From assembly GCF_000008185.1 (NCBI RefSeq), contig NC_002967.9:248001-312000 (forward strand): a DNA stretch of 64,000 nucleotides, written 5' to 3'. Source of the DNA: Treponema denticola ATCC 35405. GTDB lineage: Bacteria; Spirochaetota; Spirochaetia; Treponematales; Treponemataceae. Shown piece after piece: positions 43,586 to 52,285 of the stretch. The notes below the pieces were generated by a model. That model was given only the letters and a program-made list of their open reading frames with translations, was not told the DNA's origin and did no database searches. Each line of letters starts with the position of its first letter. Positions within the stretch are counted from its first letter, which is position 1. The position numbers and the translations under genes are program-made.

Positions 43586-44200
43586 TTATAATACGCCCGC
43601 TTTTTCAAAATGTTTTTTTATCAACCTTGAAGCAATCAGACTTCCTGCAAAACCGCAGACGGTTGTAAACGCAACGATAAAAATAATCCAATAAGGGACG
43701 GTAAAATACCGAACATATGAGTCGATATATTCTTGGCTCATCCCGCTTGAAACGGCAAAGGCATAATAAGCATCCCAGAAAAACCAGATCGGAAGCAAAT
43801 TTGTTCCGTTAAATAACAGGCTGGAAACCGTCCATGCAGCCATAAGCCGGCGCGGATTTTGATAGGCCCCATGTTTCCATAAAACGGCTTCGCATATTAA
43901 GCCGATAATGATGTAATACGGCAATAAATACCAGTTTCCCATTATTAGAAAAATGATGCCGAGAAGTGTCATGTAGATAAAAGACACGCCCCGTTTTCCC
44001 ACCCGTTGTACCATGAGAAAATAAACCGGTGCGCAGATAAATACTGAAAAACCGACTGATAATGTCATACTGACAAAATGGTTTGCCATGCACACCATAT
44101 TTACAATAAATTGCATAACGACAAGAAGAGCACTTAATAAAACCGTAGTTATTACATCTTTTATCGTCCATTTGGCTGTTGTGTTCATTTTTTTATTCAT
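43586..44200 (-). CDS. ECF transporter S component, Trep_Strep family (second locus)
   Basis: 204 residues with five to six helices. It ends IASRLIKKHFEKAGVL, nearly the same as the S component at 26791, so these are paralogues. Substrate unknown. It lies 21 bases after a SAM methyltransferase gene; the methyltransferase may act on the imported molecule or a derivative, which is speculation. Confidence 0.85.
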   Translation of the reverse strand: MNKKMNTTAKWTIKDVITTVLLSALLVVMQFIVNMVCMANHFVSMTLSVGFSVFICAPVYFLMVQRVGKRGVSFIYMTLLGIIFLIMGNWYLLPYYIIIGLICEAVLWKHGAYQNPRRLMAAWTVSSLLFNGTNLLPIWFFWDAYYAFAVSSGMSQEYIDSYVRYFTVPYWIIFIVAFTTVCGFAGSLIASRLIKKHFEKAGVL

Positions 44201-44221
44201 TTGAATCTCCTATTTTTCTGT

Positions 44222-44974
44222 TTATTCTATGTTTTTTGCTTTTATCACGAACATAGGTATGGTTTTATACCTTGCCGCTTGAAAAGCGTCCATATACTTC
44301 TCTTTGGAAAGAAGCCTGCTCGCAATTTCTTTAAAATCGATTTTTTTCAGCATTTTTTCATCCCATTCAGGACGATTTATGTAGGCAAGCGGAAATTTTT
44401 TCAGAATGTTTATCATCTGTTCATCATGATAATAATCTCTGAATTCGCCGTATTGCTTAACAAGCTCCGCTTCATATGATTTGAATTTTTCAAACTCATC
44501 TGTATTCCATATCGGTTTAAGCCAATTAGCGTCAATGTTCAGCATGATCCCTCCGGGCTTTAGTATTCTTTTCCATTCCTTGTATACGGTTTCCGGTGCA
44601 GTGAATAGCCATGAAGCATGTCTGGAAACCACAGCATCAAATAAGTGTTCAGGAAAATCCGTTGAATGAGCATCTTTAAGCAAAAAGGTGATTTTGTCAG
44701 AAAGCCCCAATTCTTCCGCTGTTTTTTTTCCTTCTTCAAGCATCGCCTCGCTGCTGTCTATGGCTGTAACTTCCCAGCCGTCTTGTGCAAGCAGAATAGC
44801 TAAAAAACCTGTACCGCACCCTGCATCCAAAACTTTCTTTCCCTTGCAGTCCTTGAGATTTTCCTGAAGCAGTTTTTTCCATTCACTCCCGTTTTCTTTT
44901 AATTCCTGCATGTGAAACATCCGCATATTTTCTGCCTGTTCAGACCATTTTTTCATTAAATCTTTTATATCCAT
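44222..44974 (-). CDS. Class I SAM-dependent methyltransferase (UbiE-like)
   Basis: 250 residues. Motif I VLDAGCGTGFLAILLAQ, acidic loop VTAIDSSEAML, motif II/IV FDAVVSRHASWLFTAPE and GGIMLNIDANW are all clear. It is first gene of an operon with S, EcfT and EcfA genes. It has its own promoter with two operators (45039-45098). Small-molecule methylation is likely; substrate unknown. Confidence 0.9.
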   Translation of the reverse strand: MDIKDLMKKWSEQAENMRMFHMQELKENGSEWKKLLQENLKDCKGKKVLDAGCGTGFLAILLAQDGWEVTAIDSSEAMLEEGKKTAEELGLSDKITFLLKDAHSTDFPEHLFDAVVSRHASWLFTAPETVYKEWKRILKPGGIMLNIDANWLKPIWNTDEFEKFKSYEAELVKQYGEFRDYYHDEQMINILKKFPLAYINRPEWDEKMLKKIDFKEIASRLLSKEKYMDAFQAARYKTIPMFVIKAKNIE

Positions 44975-45038
44975 TCTTTTCCTCTGATTGTTTATTTACG
45001 GATTCCGGCAAAACACAATATTTCGCCGTTAATAAAAA

Positions 45039-45098
45039 ATAGCAATGTTATTTTTAGTATATATAATTTCTTTTTGATTGTCAAGATAGCGGTGTTAT
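45039..45098 (-). promoter_or_regulatory. Promoter with two flanking operators (second ECF operon)
   Basis: On the minus strand TTGACA (45079-45084) and TATACT (45056-45061) are 17 bases apart. Operators ATAGCAATGTTAT (45039-45051) and ATAGCGGTGTTAT (45086-45098) flank them. The same layout recurs at 58535-58597. Confidence 0.75.
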
Positions 45099-45153
45099 TT
45101 TTTAATATTTAAGGAAAATGATGTCTCTGCAATTATAGACTTACATTAATATA

Positions 45154-45218
45154 TTTTAGTTACTAAAACATATTGACAAAAAAAGTATTTTGATGTATAT
45201 TTATTTTAGCAACTAAAA
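45154..45218 (+). promoter_or_regulatory. Promoter of marR with two flanking palindromes
   Basis: TTGACA (45173-45178) and TATATT (45196-45201), spacing 17. Palindromes TTTTAGTTACTAAAA (45154-45168) and TTTTAGCAACTAAAA (45204-45218) flank it. MarR-type autoregulation fits. Confidence 0.7.
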
Positions 45219-45234
45219 GAAAAAGGAAGGCTTA

Positions 45235-45340
45235 TTTTAGACAATGCAGTTGGCATTGTCTAAAAACGCTGCGAGTTTGCTTACGCAAACGTCGCTTTAT
45301 TGATTGCACTTTTTCATTTCATTGCAAAAGTGCGGCAATT
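45235..45340 (+). repeat. Tandem hairpins in the marR leader
   Basis: Three successive hairpins lie between promoter and gene. The first is TTTTAGACAATGC/GCATTGTCTAAAA (13 bp perfect, 45235-45265). The second is GCGA-GTTTGC/GCAAAC-TCGC (45271-45295). The third has GCACTTTT/AAAAGTGC stems (45306-45333). They sit in a 180-base untranslated leader. They look like a mobile miniature element or an RNA control region; I cannot tell which. Confidence 0.5.
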
Positions 45341-45396
45341 CGCCAATCCTCGCCTTTTGATAAAGGCTGCGGTTGTCGAATTTTAAGGGAGATATA

Positions 45397-45849
45397 ATGA
45401 ATGATGTAGAAAGCCTTATACGACGGACGGCAAAAATTCAGTACAAAGTAAACGCTAACGATAAAAAACCCAGAACTTTCGGTACGCAGCATAAATTATA
45501 CCAAAGCGAAATTCATTTTATAGAAGCAATAGGTTTAGACGGCGGATACAGCGCTTCCGAGCTTTCGGAAAAACTCGGCATTACGAACGGTGCCGTAACA
45601 CAAGTTGCAGATAAGCTGCTAAAGAAAAAATTGATAGAAAAATATAAAAAAGCGGATAACAAAAAAACCGTTTATTTTAAGCTGACAAAAGAAGGAACCG
45701 TTGCATATAACAATCACGAAAAATTCCATGCCGGTTTTAACGAGAAACTTGCAGCATATTTGAGTTCTCTTTCAAAAAAAGAGTTCGATGCGATTGCACG
45801 TTTGGCGGAATTGGTAGACAACAACATTCCCGATTTAAGTACACAGTAG
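45397..45849 (+). CDS. MarR-family transcriptional regulator
   Basis: 150 residues from ATG 45397 (GGGAGA upstream). Winged helix: YSASELSEKLGITNGAVTQV recognition helix and DKLLKKKLIEKYKKADNKKT wing. It is first in an operon with a ferredoxin-flavodoxin fusion and a flavodoxin. It is divergent from the methyltransferase-ECF operon. Two operator-bearing promoters of that operon and of the exporters at 58.5 kb are good candidates for its targets. Confidence 0.88.
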   Translation: MNDVESLIRRTAKIQYKVNANDKKPRTFGTQHKLYQSEIHFIEAIGLDGGYSASELSEKLGITNGAVTQVADKLLKKKLIEKYKKADNKKTVYFKLTKEGTVAYNNHEKFHAGFNEKLAAYLSSLSKKEFDAIARLAELVDNNIPDLSTQ

Positions 45850-45873
45850 GGTTTATTTTAAGGAGGTTTTATT

Positions 45874-46785
45874 ATGAAAGCTGTTATCATCGTATTCAGT
45901 CCGTCAGGACATACATTGATTGCTGCACATATGATTCAGAAAAAAATTAAAGATAAAGGCGGCGCGGCTGATATCATAAATATTACAAAAGATGACAGTC
46001 TGCTGTTTGCCTCAAAATCCGAAAGGCAAAAAATCTTGGAAGACCGCTTACAAGATTTCGATGTACTTTTTGTAGGAGCGCCGGTATACGCAGGACACGC
46101 CGAAAGCCACATACTGAGCATTCTCGAATCGCTGCCTTTGCCGGATCAAAAGCGTTCAAAAATTGCTGTTCCGTTTATTACTTATGGAGGAGCACATTCG
46201 TTTATCGCATTGGAAGAAATGGGAAGAGCATTAAAGAAGAAAAAATATGTGCCGGTTTTAGGAATCAAACTTGCTTCGTTTCATACACTTAGCAGATTTT
46301 TCCATACCAAAATACTGGAGAACAAACCCGGCGATATGGAAGAGGGTTTAATAGAAACGGCAGTAAATAAAGTGTTTGCTCTGTGTTCACATAAAGAACA
46401 CATAAAAGACAATAGTGCTTCTTTTGCCTATACCAAAGGTCCAATGCGCTTTATACTGAAACTCCTTTCGCAGGAAAAAATACACGGAAAGTTTAAAACC
46501 GTATCGATTATACGGGAAAACTGTAGTGCATGCAAAAAATGTATTTCAGTGTGCCCCATTAACAATTTTATATTTACAGACGGTAGGGTATCGATAAAAA
46601 ATCAAAAAAATTGTATATTATGTGGAGAGTGTTTTTATAACTGCGGCTGCAACGCAATCGATTTTGCATACCGAACGGTTGCACAAAAAAGATTAAACGA
46701 TGGAAATATTGTTTTTGAAAAAGATATATCGGCCATATATCCTAAAAAATACGGCTATATAAATAATAAAGGAGATCAGCTATGA
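45874..46785 (+). CDS. EFR1-family ferredoxin/flavodoxin fusion
   Basis: 303 residues. The N-terminal flavodoxin-like domain (IVFSPSGHTLIAAHMI phosphate loop) binds FMN. The C-terminal part has two 4Fe-4S clusters: CSACKKCISVCP and CILCGECFYNCGC. It is a cytosolic electron carrier for anaerobic reductions. It lies 24 bases after marR, with a strong GGAGG. Its stop overlaps the next gene by 4 bases. Confidence 0.9.
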   Translation: MKAVIIVFSPSGHTLIAAHMIQKKIKDKGGAADIINITKDDSLLFASKSERQKILEDRLQDFDVLFVGAPVYAGHAESHILSILESLPLPDQKRSKIAVPFITYGGAHSFIALEEMGRALKKKKYVPVLGIKLASFHTLSRFFHTKILENKPGDMEEGLIETAVNKVFALCSHKEHIKDNSASFAYTKGPMRFILKLLSQEKIHGKFKTVSIIRENCSACKKCISVCPINNFIFTDGRVSIKNQKNCILCGECFYNCGCNAIDFAYRTVAQKRLNDGNIVFEKDISAIYPKKYGYINNKGDQL

Positions 46786-47240
46786 GTAACGTATGTATTG
46801 TGTACAGTTCAACACATCATGGAAATACCGAAAAGGTACTGAACAAAATAAAGGAAAAGTTTCCTGAAACGGTTTTGATAAAGGCCGGTGATTTTAATCC
46901 TGATGATTTTAATCGCTATGAAGCAATCGGTTTTGCTTCAGGAATTTTTTACTTTAAATTTGCAAAACCGGTCGATAAGTTATTTGAACAAGCGCTTGTG
47001 GGCAGTGTACAAAAGCTGTTTTTTATTTACACCGCCGGAGCGGTCAATGCCGGTTTTGAAAAAACTTTGCGCAAAAAAACCGAACAAAGCGGAAAAATCT
47101 GTATGGGCATATTCGGCTGTAAAGGATTTGATACCTTCGGCCCTTTAAAACTCATCGGCGGTTTAAACAAGAACAGCCCGAACGAAAAGGATTTTAAAAA
47201 CGCAATCGATTTTTTTGAGAAAAATATTATAAACGCATAA
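46782..47240 (+). CDS. Flavodoxin-like protein
   Basis: 152 residues. The phosphate-binding loop YSSTHHGNTEK lies near the start, and an IGFASGIFYFKFAKPVDKL segment follows, typical of short flavodoxins. It moves one electron via FMN. Overlaps the EFR1 gene by 4 bases. Third gene in the MarR operon. Confidence 0.85.
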   Translation: MSNVCIVYSSTHHGNTEKVLNKIKEKFPETVLIKAGDFNPDDFNRYEAIGFASGIFYFKFAKPVDKLFEQALVGSVQKLFFIYTAGAVNAGFEKTLRKKTEQSGKICMGIFGCKGFDTFGPLKLIGGLNKNSPNEKDFKNAIDFFEKNIINA

Positions 47241-47295
47241 AGGCTTTATAAAGACCGGATCATAGATTTTGAAAATTATTCCTTTTATATCACCA

Positions 47296-47314
47296 CTCTA
47301 AAAGGGCGTTAGAC
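47296..47314 (-). repeat. Partial attC (integron cassette recombination site) remnant
   Basis: GGGCGTTAGAC keeps the core GTTAGAC (47308-47314), immediately before the stop codon of the cassette gene at 47317. The partner arm is degraded. Confidence 0.4.
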
Positions 47315-47316
47315 GA

Positions 47317-48390
47317 TTATTTTTCAAATATCCAATTTCCATTTTCTGATTGAAAATCTAATTCGGCAATACATGTATCATTATATTTTTTCCCTTTATA
47401 AAGTTCCTTTACATAAAAACTATAATCAATCCAATTTATAATCTGCGGTTCAAGATTTTTATCTTTTAAGGTAACTGCCGTAGATTTTTCATTAAATGAA
47501 TCAATAACTTTTATCCGATTATTATTTTTATAAAGCATTTCATTTTGCGCATATCCATTTATGATTTTCATTTTTATGCAGTTTGAATTAAGATTTTTTG
47601 AATATAATGAAATTTTTATTGTGCTATCCTCTGTGTCTTCTACATAACTTGTTGATGGATTACCATCAAAAGCATTTTGAATTGTATATTTAAACGGACG
47701 AACTTTATCAATAAGAGGATATGAATAATCGATATTAATTACAGGAATTTCTACATCCTTCCTTATTAAATGCAAACATTCATCTCCCAACCAGTTTTTA
47801 TAAAAAGATTCATTTTGTAAATCTTTCCAATATTTAAAATTTGCGGAAGTAGAACGTTCTGTTGTTTCCCAGCTTTCACCATCATCCGAATCGGCAGAAT
47901 GGGATATTACACGCTTAGCGCTGTTGAACTCCAGAATTCCTATGATGTTATTATTTCGTTCTATAACCGATACATTGCCGTAATTATCTTCATTCCAGCT
48001 TGTTACCGTGCCATCACCTGAATTCTGTATATAAATATATCCATATGATATTTCATGGAAAACCCCATTAACTTTTATATAAACCCATTGTCTAAGTCTC
48101 ATTTTATTTTCATATATTTTTGAAAGATTTTCATCGTTTAAAGTTTCATAACTTGTTAAAAGCCGATAGACAGTTCCATTTTCATAATTTTCTTCAAAAA
48201 GACGTACATATTTATCTCCATAATCCCCATCTCGTATGCTTTTTTGATTTTTAAAATATTTTAATATTTCGTCATCCGTACATTCTGTAATATTTTCATA
48301 ATTATTTCCAAAAAGAATTTCTCTATAGTCATAAGTAAAGCCTGGAATTGAAGTAAATATTAACAATGAAAATAAGATTATTTTTTTCAT
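47317..48390 (-). CDS. Secreted protein with discoidin/NADase-type glycan-binding-like domain
   Basis: 357 residues, signal peptide MKKIILFSLLIFTSIPGFT. The C-terminal 140 residues (NAFDGNPSTSYVEDTEDSTI; MKIINGYAQNEMLYKNNNRI; WIDYSFYVKELYKGKKYNDT) match the pattern of the F5/8-like 'NADase-type glycan-binding' domain. The N-terminal part resembles Tyr/Asn-rich repeat surface proteins. Probably in the envelope. It is the last cassette gene of the array, with a degraded attC at its 3' end. Confidence 0.6.
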   Translation of the reverse strand: MKKIILFSLLIFTSIPGFTYDYREILFGNNYENITECTDDEILKYFKNQKSIRDGDYGDKYVRLFEENYENGTVYRLLTSYETLNDENLSKIYENKMRLRQWVYIKVNGVFHEISYGYIYIQNSGDGTVTSWNEDNYGNVSVIERNNNIIGILEFNSAKRVISHSADSDDGESWETTERSTSANFKYWKDLQNESFYKNWLGDECLHLIRKDVEIPVINIDYSYPLIDKVRPFKYTIQNAFDGNPSTSYVEDTEDSTIKISLYSKNLNSNCIKMKIINGYAQNEMLYKNNNRIKVIDSFNEKSTAVTLKDKNLEPQIINWIDYSFYVKELYKGKKYNDTCIAELDFQSENGNWIFEK

Positions 48391-48428
48391 TTTTTCCTCC
48401 TAAAAATTAGTATGCCGGCGACGTATCC

Positions 48429-48495
48429 GTATAACATGCGCTTAACCTGCATTTGCGGCTTGTCCTTGTTGTCAGCGTTGAAGCGGGTGTTAGGT
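48429..48495 (-). repeat. attC site at the 3' end of the GNAT cassette
   Basis: 67 bases. Outer boxes are GTATAAC (48429-48435) and GTTAGGT (48489-48495). Inner arms GCTTAACCTG and GTTGAAGCG pair around an unpaired loop, as in integron attC sites. The GNAT stop codon lies in the box. Confidence 0.8.
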
Positions 48496-49044
48496 TTTAT
48501 TATTATTTCGAGTAACTCTGTACTCTTCATCTAGCAAATACATCATTATAAAATCCGAATATTTGCCATTATTGAAGAATCCATCCTTTTGTTTACCTTC
48601 TTCTTTGAATCCTATACTTTTCCAGAACCTTAATCCTCTTTCGTTACTTCCCACAACTCCAATTGCTATTCTGTGGAAATTTAAGCTATTAAAACCATAT
48701 TCAAGCATTAAGTTCGCAGTTTCTTTTCCATAACCTTTAGCCCAATAATTTCTATTCCAAATCATTAGCGAATAATCTGCCGTTCTCCATGGCATAAAAA
48801 TTCTTAGAAAACCGGTTTCTCCAATTATTGAATTTGTTTCCTTATCAATAATTACAAACCAGATCCTGTCATCTATTTTTTGACATCGATCATAAAAGTT
48901 ATCCATTTCTTTTTCAGTTATTGGATATACTTCTCCGCTTAATACTCCTATTTCTCTATCGGACATTAACTCAGCCAATTTTTTAAGATCATCTTTTTGG
49001 ACCGGACGAAGTTTTATTCTCTCACTCTCCATAAAATAACTCAT
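48490..49044 (-). CDS. GNAT-family acetyltransferase, RimJ/RimL type (cassette gene)
   Basis: 184 residues from ATG 49044 (GAGAGG before). Begins ESERIKLRPVQKDDLKKLAE, typical of RimL/RimJ-type proteins, with ADYSLMIWNRNYWAKGYGKETANLML acetyl-CoA loop and RGLRFWKSIGFKEEGKQKDG. It may acetylate an N-terminal amine or small molecule, including antibiotics; target unknown. Its stop codon lies inside the attC core, as is common for cassette genes. Confidence 0.88.
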   Translation of the reverse strand: MSYFMESERIKLRPVQKDDLKKLAELMSDREIGVLSGEVYPITEKEMDNFYDRCQKIDDRIWFVIIDKETNSIIGETGFLRIFMPWRTADYSLMIWNRNYWAKGYGKETANLMLEYGFNSLNFHRIAIGVVGSNERGLRFWKSIGFKEEGKQKDGFFNNGKYSDFIMMYLLDEEYRVTRNNNKT

Positions 49045-49080
49045 ATCATTCCTCTCATACATTTTGAATAAATATTTTCA

Positions 49081-49100
49081 GCGTTGAAGCGGTGTTAGAT
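49081..49100 (-). repeat. Half attC site (BrnA cassette end)
   Basis: GCGTTGAAGCGGTGTTAGAT keeps one arm and the core GTTAGAT (49094-49100). The matching left arm is absent, so this site is truncated. Confidence 0.6.
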
Positions 49101-49110
49101 TTTATAATTA

Positions 49111-49377
49111 TCAAATTGTGTACTTATATCTTTCTGCGTACTTGCTTAATATTTCATTTATCATCGTTTGATACTTTACATTATTTTTCTTTGCTGAAGC
49201 TTTAAAAAATGCAACACTTTCACAGTCAAGCGTTATCGTAATTTTTACTTTTTCAGATTTTCTTATTAATCTGTCAGGAGGCGGTAAAAAATCATCTATC
49301 CTTTCCGATAATGATATTGACTCAGCTACTCGTTTAGGAGCATCACTATATTCTATTTTCTTCTTCCTTCTCTCCAA
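49111..49377 (-). CDS. brnA: BrnA-family antitoxin
   Basis: 88 residues. The C-terminal part VKITITLDCESVAFFKASAK is the ribbon-helix-helix strand and helix of BrnA antitoxins; NVKYQTMINEILSKYAE completes the DNA-binding domain. Start is uncertain: a TTG at 49377 overlaps the end of the BrnT frame. Antitoxin and autorepressor for BrnT. Confidence 0.7.
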   Translation of the reverse strand: MERRKKKIEYSDAPKRVAESISLSERIDDFLPPPDRLIRKSEKVKITITLDCESVAFFKASAKKNNVKYQTMINEILSKYAERYKYTI

Positions 49378-49608
49378 TATCCGGCACCTATTATCCTAAT
49401 ATTCTCATTACGCAAGGTAAAACGTACCGTCAATATTTTATCTTCAACTTTACCAAGACAAAAATATCTTTTCTCTTTATCCGAATGTCTTTCATCATAT
49501 AATATAACTCTATTTTTATCAAAAAAAAGCTTCCTGAGCTTCTTCAAATGAAACATTATGTTTTCTTATATTTATTTCATTTTTATTCTTATCCCATTCA
49601 AATGTCAT
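49353..49608 (-). pseudogene. brnT: BrnT toxin gene disrupted by frameshift at a T8 run
   Basis: From ATG 49608 the frame reads MTFEWDKNKNEINIRKHNVS FEEAQEAFF then stops at TGA. BrnT consensus continues FFDKNRVILYDERHSDKEKR, which is present in the next frame. One T fewer in the run at 49521-49528 (8 A on the plus strand) would restore it. So the toxin is frameshifted, or phase-variable, or the run is a sequencing error. BrnT is an RNase. The antitoxin follows. Confidence 0.8.
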
Positions 49609-49788
49609 AGTATATTATACATACTTTTTGCAATATTTTCAATACATATATTTCTATTTTAGAAAATAATATTTTATATAGTTATTCTGCTGCTTTATAA
49701 TACTTGGCTTCCTAACAATATTTTTCAATAGAAGCAAACATCATAGGTCGCTTCCGTATACTTTTCCGCAAGCGATTAGCTTGTCAAG

Positions 49789-49853
49789 CTAACATTGTTT
49801 TAAACCGAAAGTTGCAGCAGCAACTTGCCGGCTTTGAAAACGGTGTTAGGCGT
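49789..49853 (-). repeat. attC site at the 3' end of the SIR2/HAM1 cassette
   Basis: 65 bases with core GTTAGGC (49847-49853). The inner arms AAGTTGC and GCAACTT and outer TAACATTG.../...GGTGTTA pair imperfectly with extra-helical bases. Different in sequence from the other sites but of the same structure. Confidence 0.7.
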
Positions 49854-49856
49854 CTT

Positions 49857-50648
49857 CTAAGTTGTTAATTTTGCTAAGAATACCTCCAAAGCTTTTTGCG
49901 GATTATCTTCTTCAGAAACAATCATTTTAATCCCCCATTGTTCTAAAATTGCCGCTTGTATAGGATTTGAACGATTTGTGAAAAAGAATGATTTTGGTTG
50001 AACTCCTCCATAAACATTCGCTTTCCATAGTTTTTTTAATTTGTGATATAAATACCTAACATTTACATCTGACAAACTATATCCAATAAATAGTACTGAT
50101 TTACCTAAAACATCTGAACGAAATTTAATATCAAGAGGAGTTTCAAATTCTAATCTTTCATAATAGCTCGATTCATCCAGCACCAAAGTCGCATCATAAT
50201 CAAAATCACCATGAAACTTCACAATTTGTGGAACACCATCTGTAATTTTTGAGATATCAGATACAGTTGCAATTTTTGTATAAGCAATTGAGTATGCATC
50301 AAAAGCTTTTTCGAGCCAACGATCATAGTTTGTTGTATAAATTATTGGAAACTTTGCTTTTGCTATTAATTCATGTATTTTTGAGTCTGATATATTTATT
50401 CCATTTGCATGCCAATTTGTATCCATCCAACTACGTAATGGCCCAATATTTCCTTTAATAATTCGATAATATTCTGCAAGTGCTAAATTTTCTCCATATG
50501 TTTTGAACACATCTGGATCATAATCTAAGTCTTTAGCGATTTGATCTATTAATTCACTCCAAGTAGGCAATTTAAGATTTTTAGACACCCCAGCACCTAC
50601 GAAAAGAATAACTTTTTTTTCATTATACTGACTAATTAGATCCCGCAT
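49857..50648 (-). CDS. SIR2-like (SIR2_2) protein, putative NAD-cleaving defence effector
   Basis: 263 residues. Sirtuin-like Rossmann motifs: FVGAGVS (residues 16-22), TTNYD (105-109), catalytic-type histidine in VKFHGDF (H146), and [16 protein letters not shown]. This is the SIR2_2 group, many members of which degrade NAD+ on phage attack. It follows the HAM1 gene by 4 bases and the pair lies in one attC-bounded cassette. Effector role is inference. Confidence 0.78.
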   Translation of the reverse strand: MRDLISQYNEKKVILFVGAGVSKNLKLPTWSELIDQIAKDLDYDPDVFKTYGENLALAEYYRIIKGNIGPLRSWMDTNWHANGINISDSKIHELIAKAKFPIIYTTNYDRWLEKAFDAYSIAYTKIATVSDISKITDGVPQIVKFHGDFDYDATLVLDESSYYERLEFETPLDIKFRSDVLGKSVLFIGYSLSDVNVRYLYHKLKKLWKANVYGGVQPKSFFFTNRSNPIQAAILEQWGIKMIVSEEDNPQKALEVFLAKLTT

Positions 50649-50652
50649 ATTT

Positions 50653-51198
50653 TTACCTTTTATCTTTTAAAAAATCATAGAATTTATCAAATGCAATTTT
50701 TCTCATAGAAATAATATTTTTTTGCTCTCCCATTTCAGCAAATGTTTGTGAATGGCCATCAGGTATGAAAACACAATCCCATTGAAAATCTTTCGATCCT
50801 TTTGGTAAATCAGATATTTTCCCTTTAATGACTCCTTCAAATTTATAAATCTTTTTACCTGTACAATATCCAATAACAGTTTTTGCTTCAACCGTTTGAT
50901 CGCTCATTTTCGAAACTATTTCAGAAAATTTATCTGCTTGCAATTTATCCCAAAAGATTTGAGTTAGACCACCAGGAAAACCATTCATTCCTCCTAGATA
51001 TAAGCTAGTGTGTTCAATAAATAAAGGCCGACCTATTTTATTAAATGCTTTAAGGACTTTATCATTAACAATTTCATCAATACTTTCCGTTTGAATTTCT
51101 TTAATTTCAATAGGACAATGAATTACATTAATTGATGTTAACAGTTTTTGAACTTCATCCACTTTAAACTTATTTTTAGTAACAAATCGTAAATCCAT
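50653..51198 (-). CDS. HAM1/RdgB-like non-canonical NTP pyrophosphatase (cassette gene)
   Basis: 181 residues. The start [16 protein letters not shown], the [22 protein letters not shown] segment and [20 protein letters not shown] match the HAM1/RdgB fold that hydrolyses ITP, dITP or XTP. In the usual housekeeping version the second motif is E-D-S-GL; here EHTSLYL, so it is divergent. It is paired with SIR2. Perhaps it senses or removes nucleotides in that system. Confidence 0.8.
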   Translation of the reverse strand: MDLRFVTKNKFKVDEVQKLLTSINVIHCPIEIKEIQTESIDEIVNDKVLKAFNKIGRPLFIEHTSLYLGGMNGFPGGLTQIFWDKLQADKFSEIVSKMSDQTVEAKTVIGYCTGKKIYKFEGVIKGKISDLPKGSKDFQWDCVFIPDGHSQTFAEMGEQKNIISMRKIAFDKFYDFLKDKR

Positions 51199-51234
51199 AT
51201 ATACCTCTATATACTATTTTCACGCAAACCGTCT

Positions 51235-51300
51235 GCCTAACATTCGCTTAACCTGCATTTGCGGCTCGTCCGCAATGTCAGGTTGAAGCGGGTGTTAGGC
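51235..51300 (-). repeat. attC site
   Basis: 66 bases with outer boxes GCCTAAC (51235-51241) and GTTAGGC (51294-51300). Inner arms TTAACCTGCATT and AATGTCAGGTTGAA pair. It closes the cassette of the 51309 gene. Confidence 0.88.
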
Positions 51301-51308
51301 AGTTTTAT

Positions 51309-52139
51309 CTAAAATGTTATTTCTTCGAAATTATTTTCGCTGATTACAATTGTACCATCTGGTAACATAAACACAACTTCATCCCAATATTCTTTTTTAT
51401 CTTTATGTTCTTTTTCAACATATACAAAATAAATAATCCATTTTTCATTTGCCTCATCAATAGGATGTAATTCATATGTGGAAAAAAACAAGTCCCGTTT
51501 ACATAATTCTTTTATATAATAATCAGCAACTTCTTTTAAGTTTTCTTTTTTAATATGTTTTTTTAATTCTTTTTCAGTAAAGCTGCTTTGTATATCAATA
51601 AGCTCTTGTCCAATTTTCCATATGCAATGCGTTTCATCCAATGTTTTACTTGAAGAAAACCCCTGAATAAATTTTAAGTTTTTCCTTGAATAATTTACCT
51701 GATATAAGCGAATATCCTGATTCTTTACTTTTACCATTTTTTCTAAGTAAAGCGGAAATTCATTTTCCATAATAAAAAAAGAATTTATCAAAAGCTTCAA
51801 ATCAGATTCAAAATCATATATCGCCATAGTTCCAAATTGTCCTAGGGTCTTTCCATTTGTACGAAAAGAAATATTTTTATCATCATATATGATAGACACC
51901 TTATATGGGAGCAGACACTTACCCCAATCTCTGCTTTTTACAACACTCAAATTATTAAGAAACTCTTTTTTTTGATTCTCATCTAATTTTACAGTAACTT
52001 TTGTTTTAATATTTTCAACAATTATTTCTTGAGCTATTTTTATTTTGTTTAATACAAGATAATCTATTTTATCCTGAGCATAAGCTGAATAAATTAGAGT
52101 AGTTACAAAAGTAATTACAAAACATACTTTGTTTTTCAT
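51309..52139 (-). CDS. Exported protein of unknown function (cassette gene)
   Basis: 276 residues with signal peptide MKNKVCFVITFVTTLIYSAY ending at A-Q. Mature part is Lys-rich with alternating strands and helices; a VDYYIKELCKRDLFF region stands out. No family recognised. AGGAGAG precedes ATG 52139. Bounded by attC sites at 51235 and 52165. Confidence 0.7.
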   Translation of the reverse strand: MKNKVCFVITFVTTLIYSAYAQDKIDYLVLNKIKIAQEIIVENIKTKVTVKLDENQKKEFLNNLSVVKSRDWGKCLLPYKVSIIYDDKNISFRTNGKTLGQFGTMAIYDFESDLKLLINSFFIMENEFPLYLEKMVKVKNQDIRLYQVNYSRKNLKFIQGFSSSKTLDETHCIWKIGQELIDIQSSFTEKELKKHIKKENLKEVADYYIKELCKRDLFFSTYELHPIDEANEKWIIYFVYVEKEHKDKKEYWDEVVFMLPDGTIVISENNFEEITF

Positions 52140-52164
52140 TTTCTCTCCTGTACCGAAGGCGTCA

Positions 52165-52227
52165 GCCTAACATCCGCTTAACCTGCATTGCCGCAAAGGC
52201 AATGTCAGGTTGAAGCGGGTGTTAGGC
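52165..52227 (-). repeat. attC site
   Basis: 63 bases with GCCTAAC (52165-52171) and GTTAGGC (52221-52227). Arms AACCTGCATTGCC and GGCAATGTCAGGTT form an almost perfect hairpin with the loop GCAAA. Closes the cassette of the 52286 gene. Confidence 0.9.
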
Positions 52228-52285
52228 GTCTTTCATTTATCTTGTATTAATAATCTTAATTCTTTTTCCATAACAAATGGGCATC

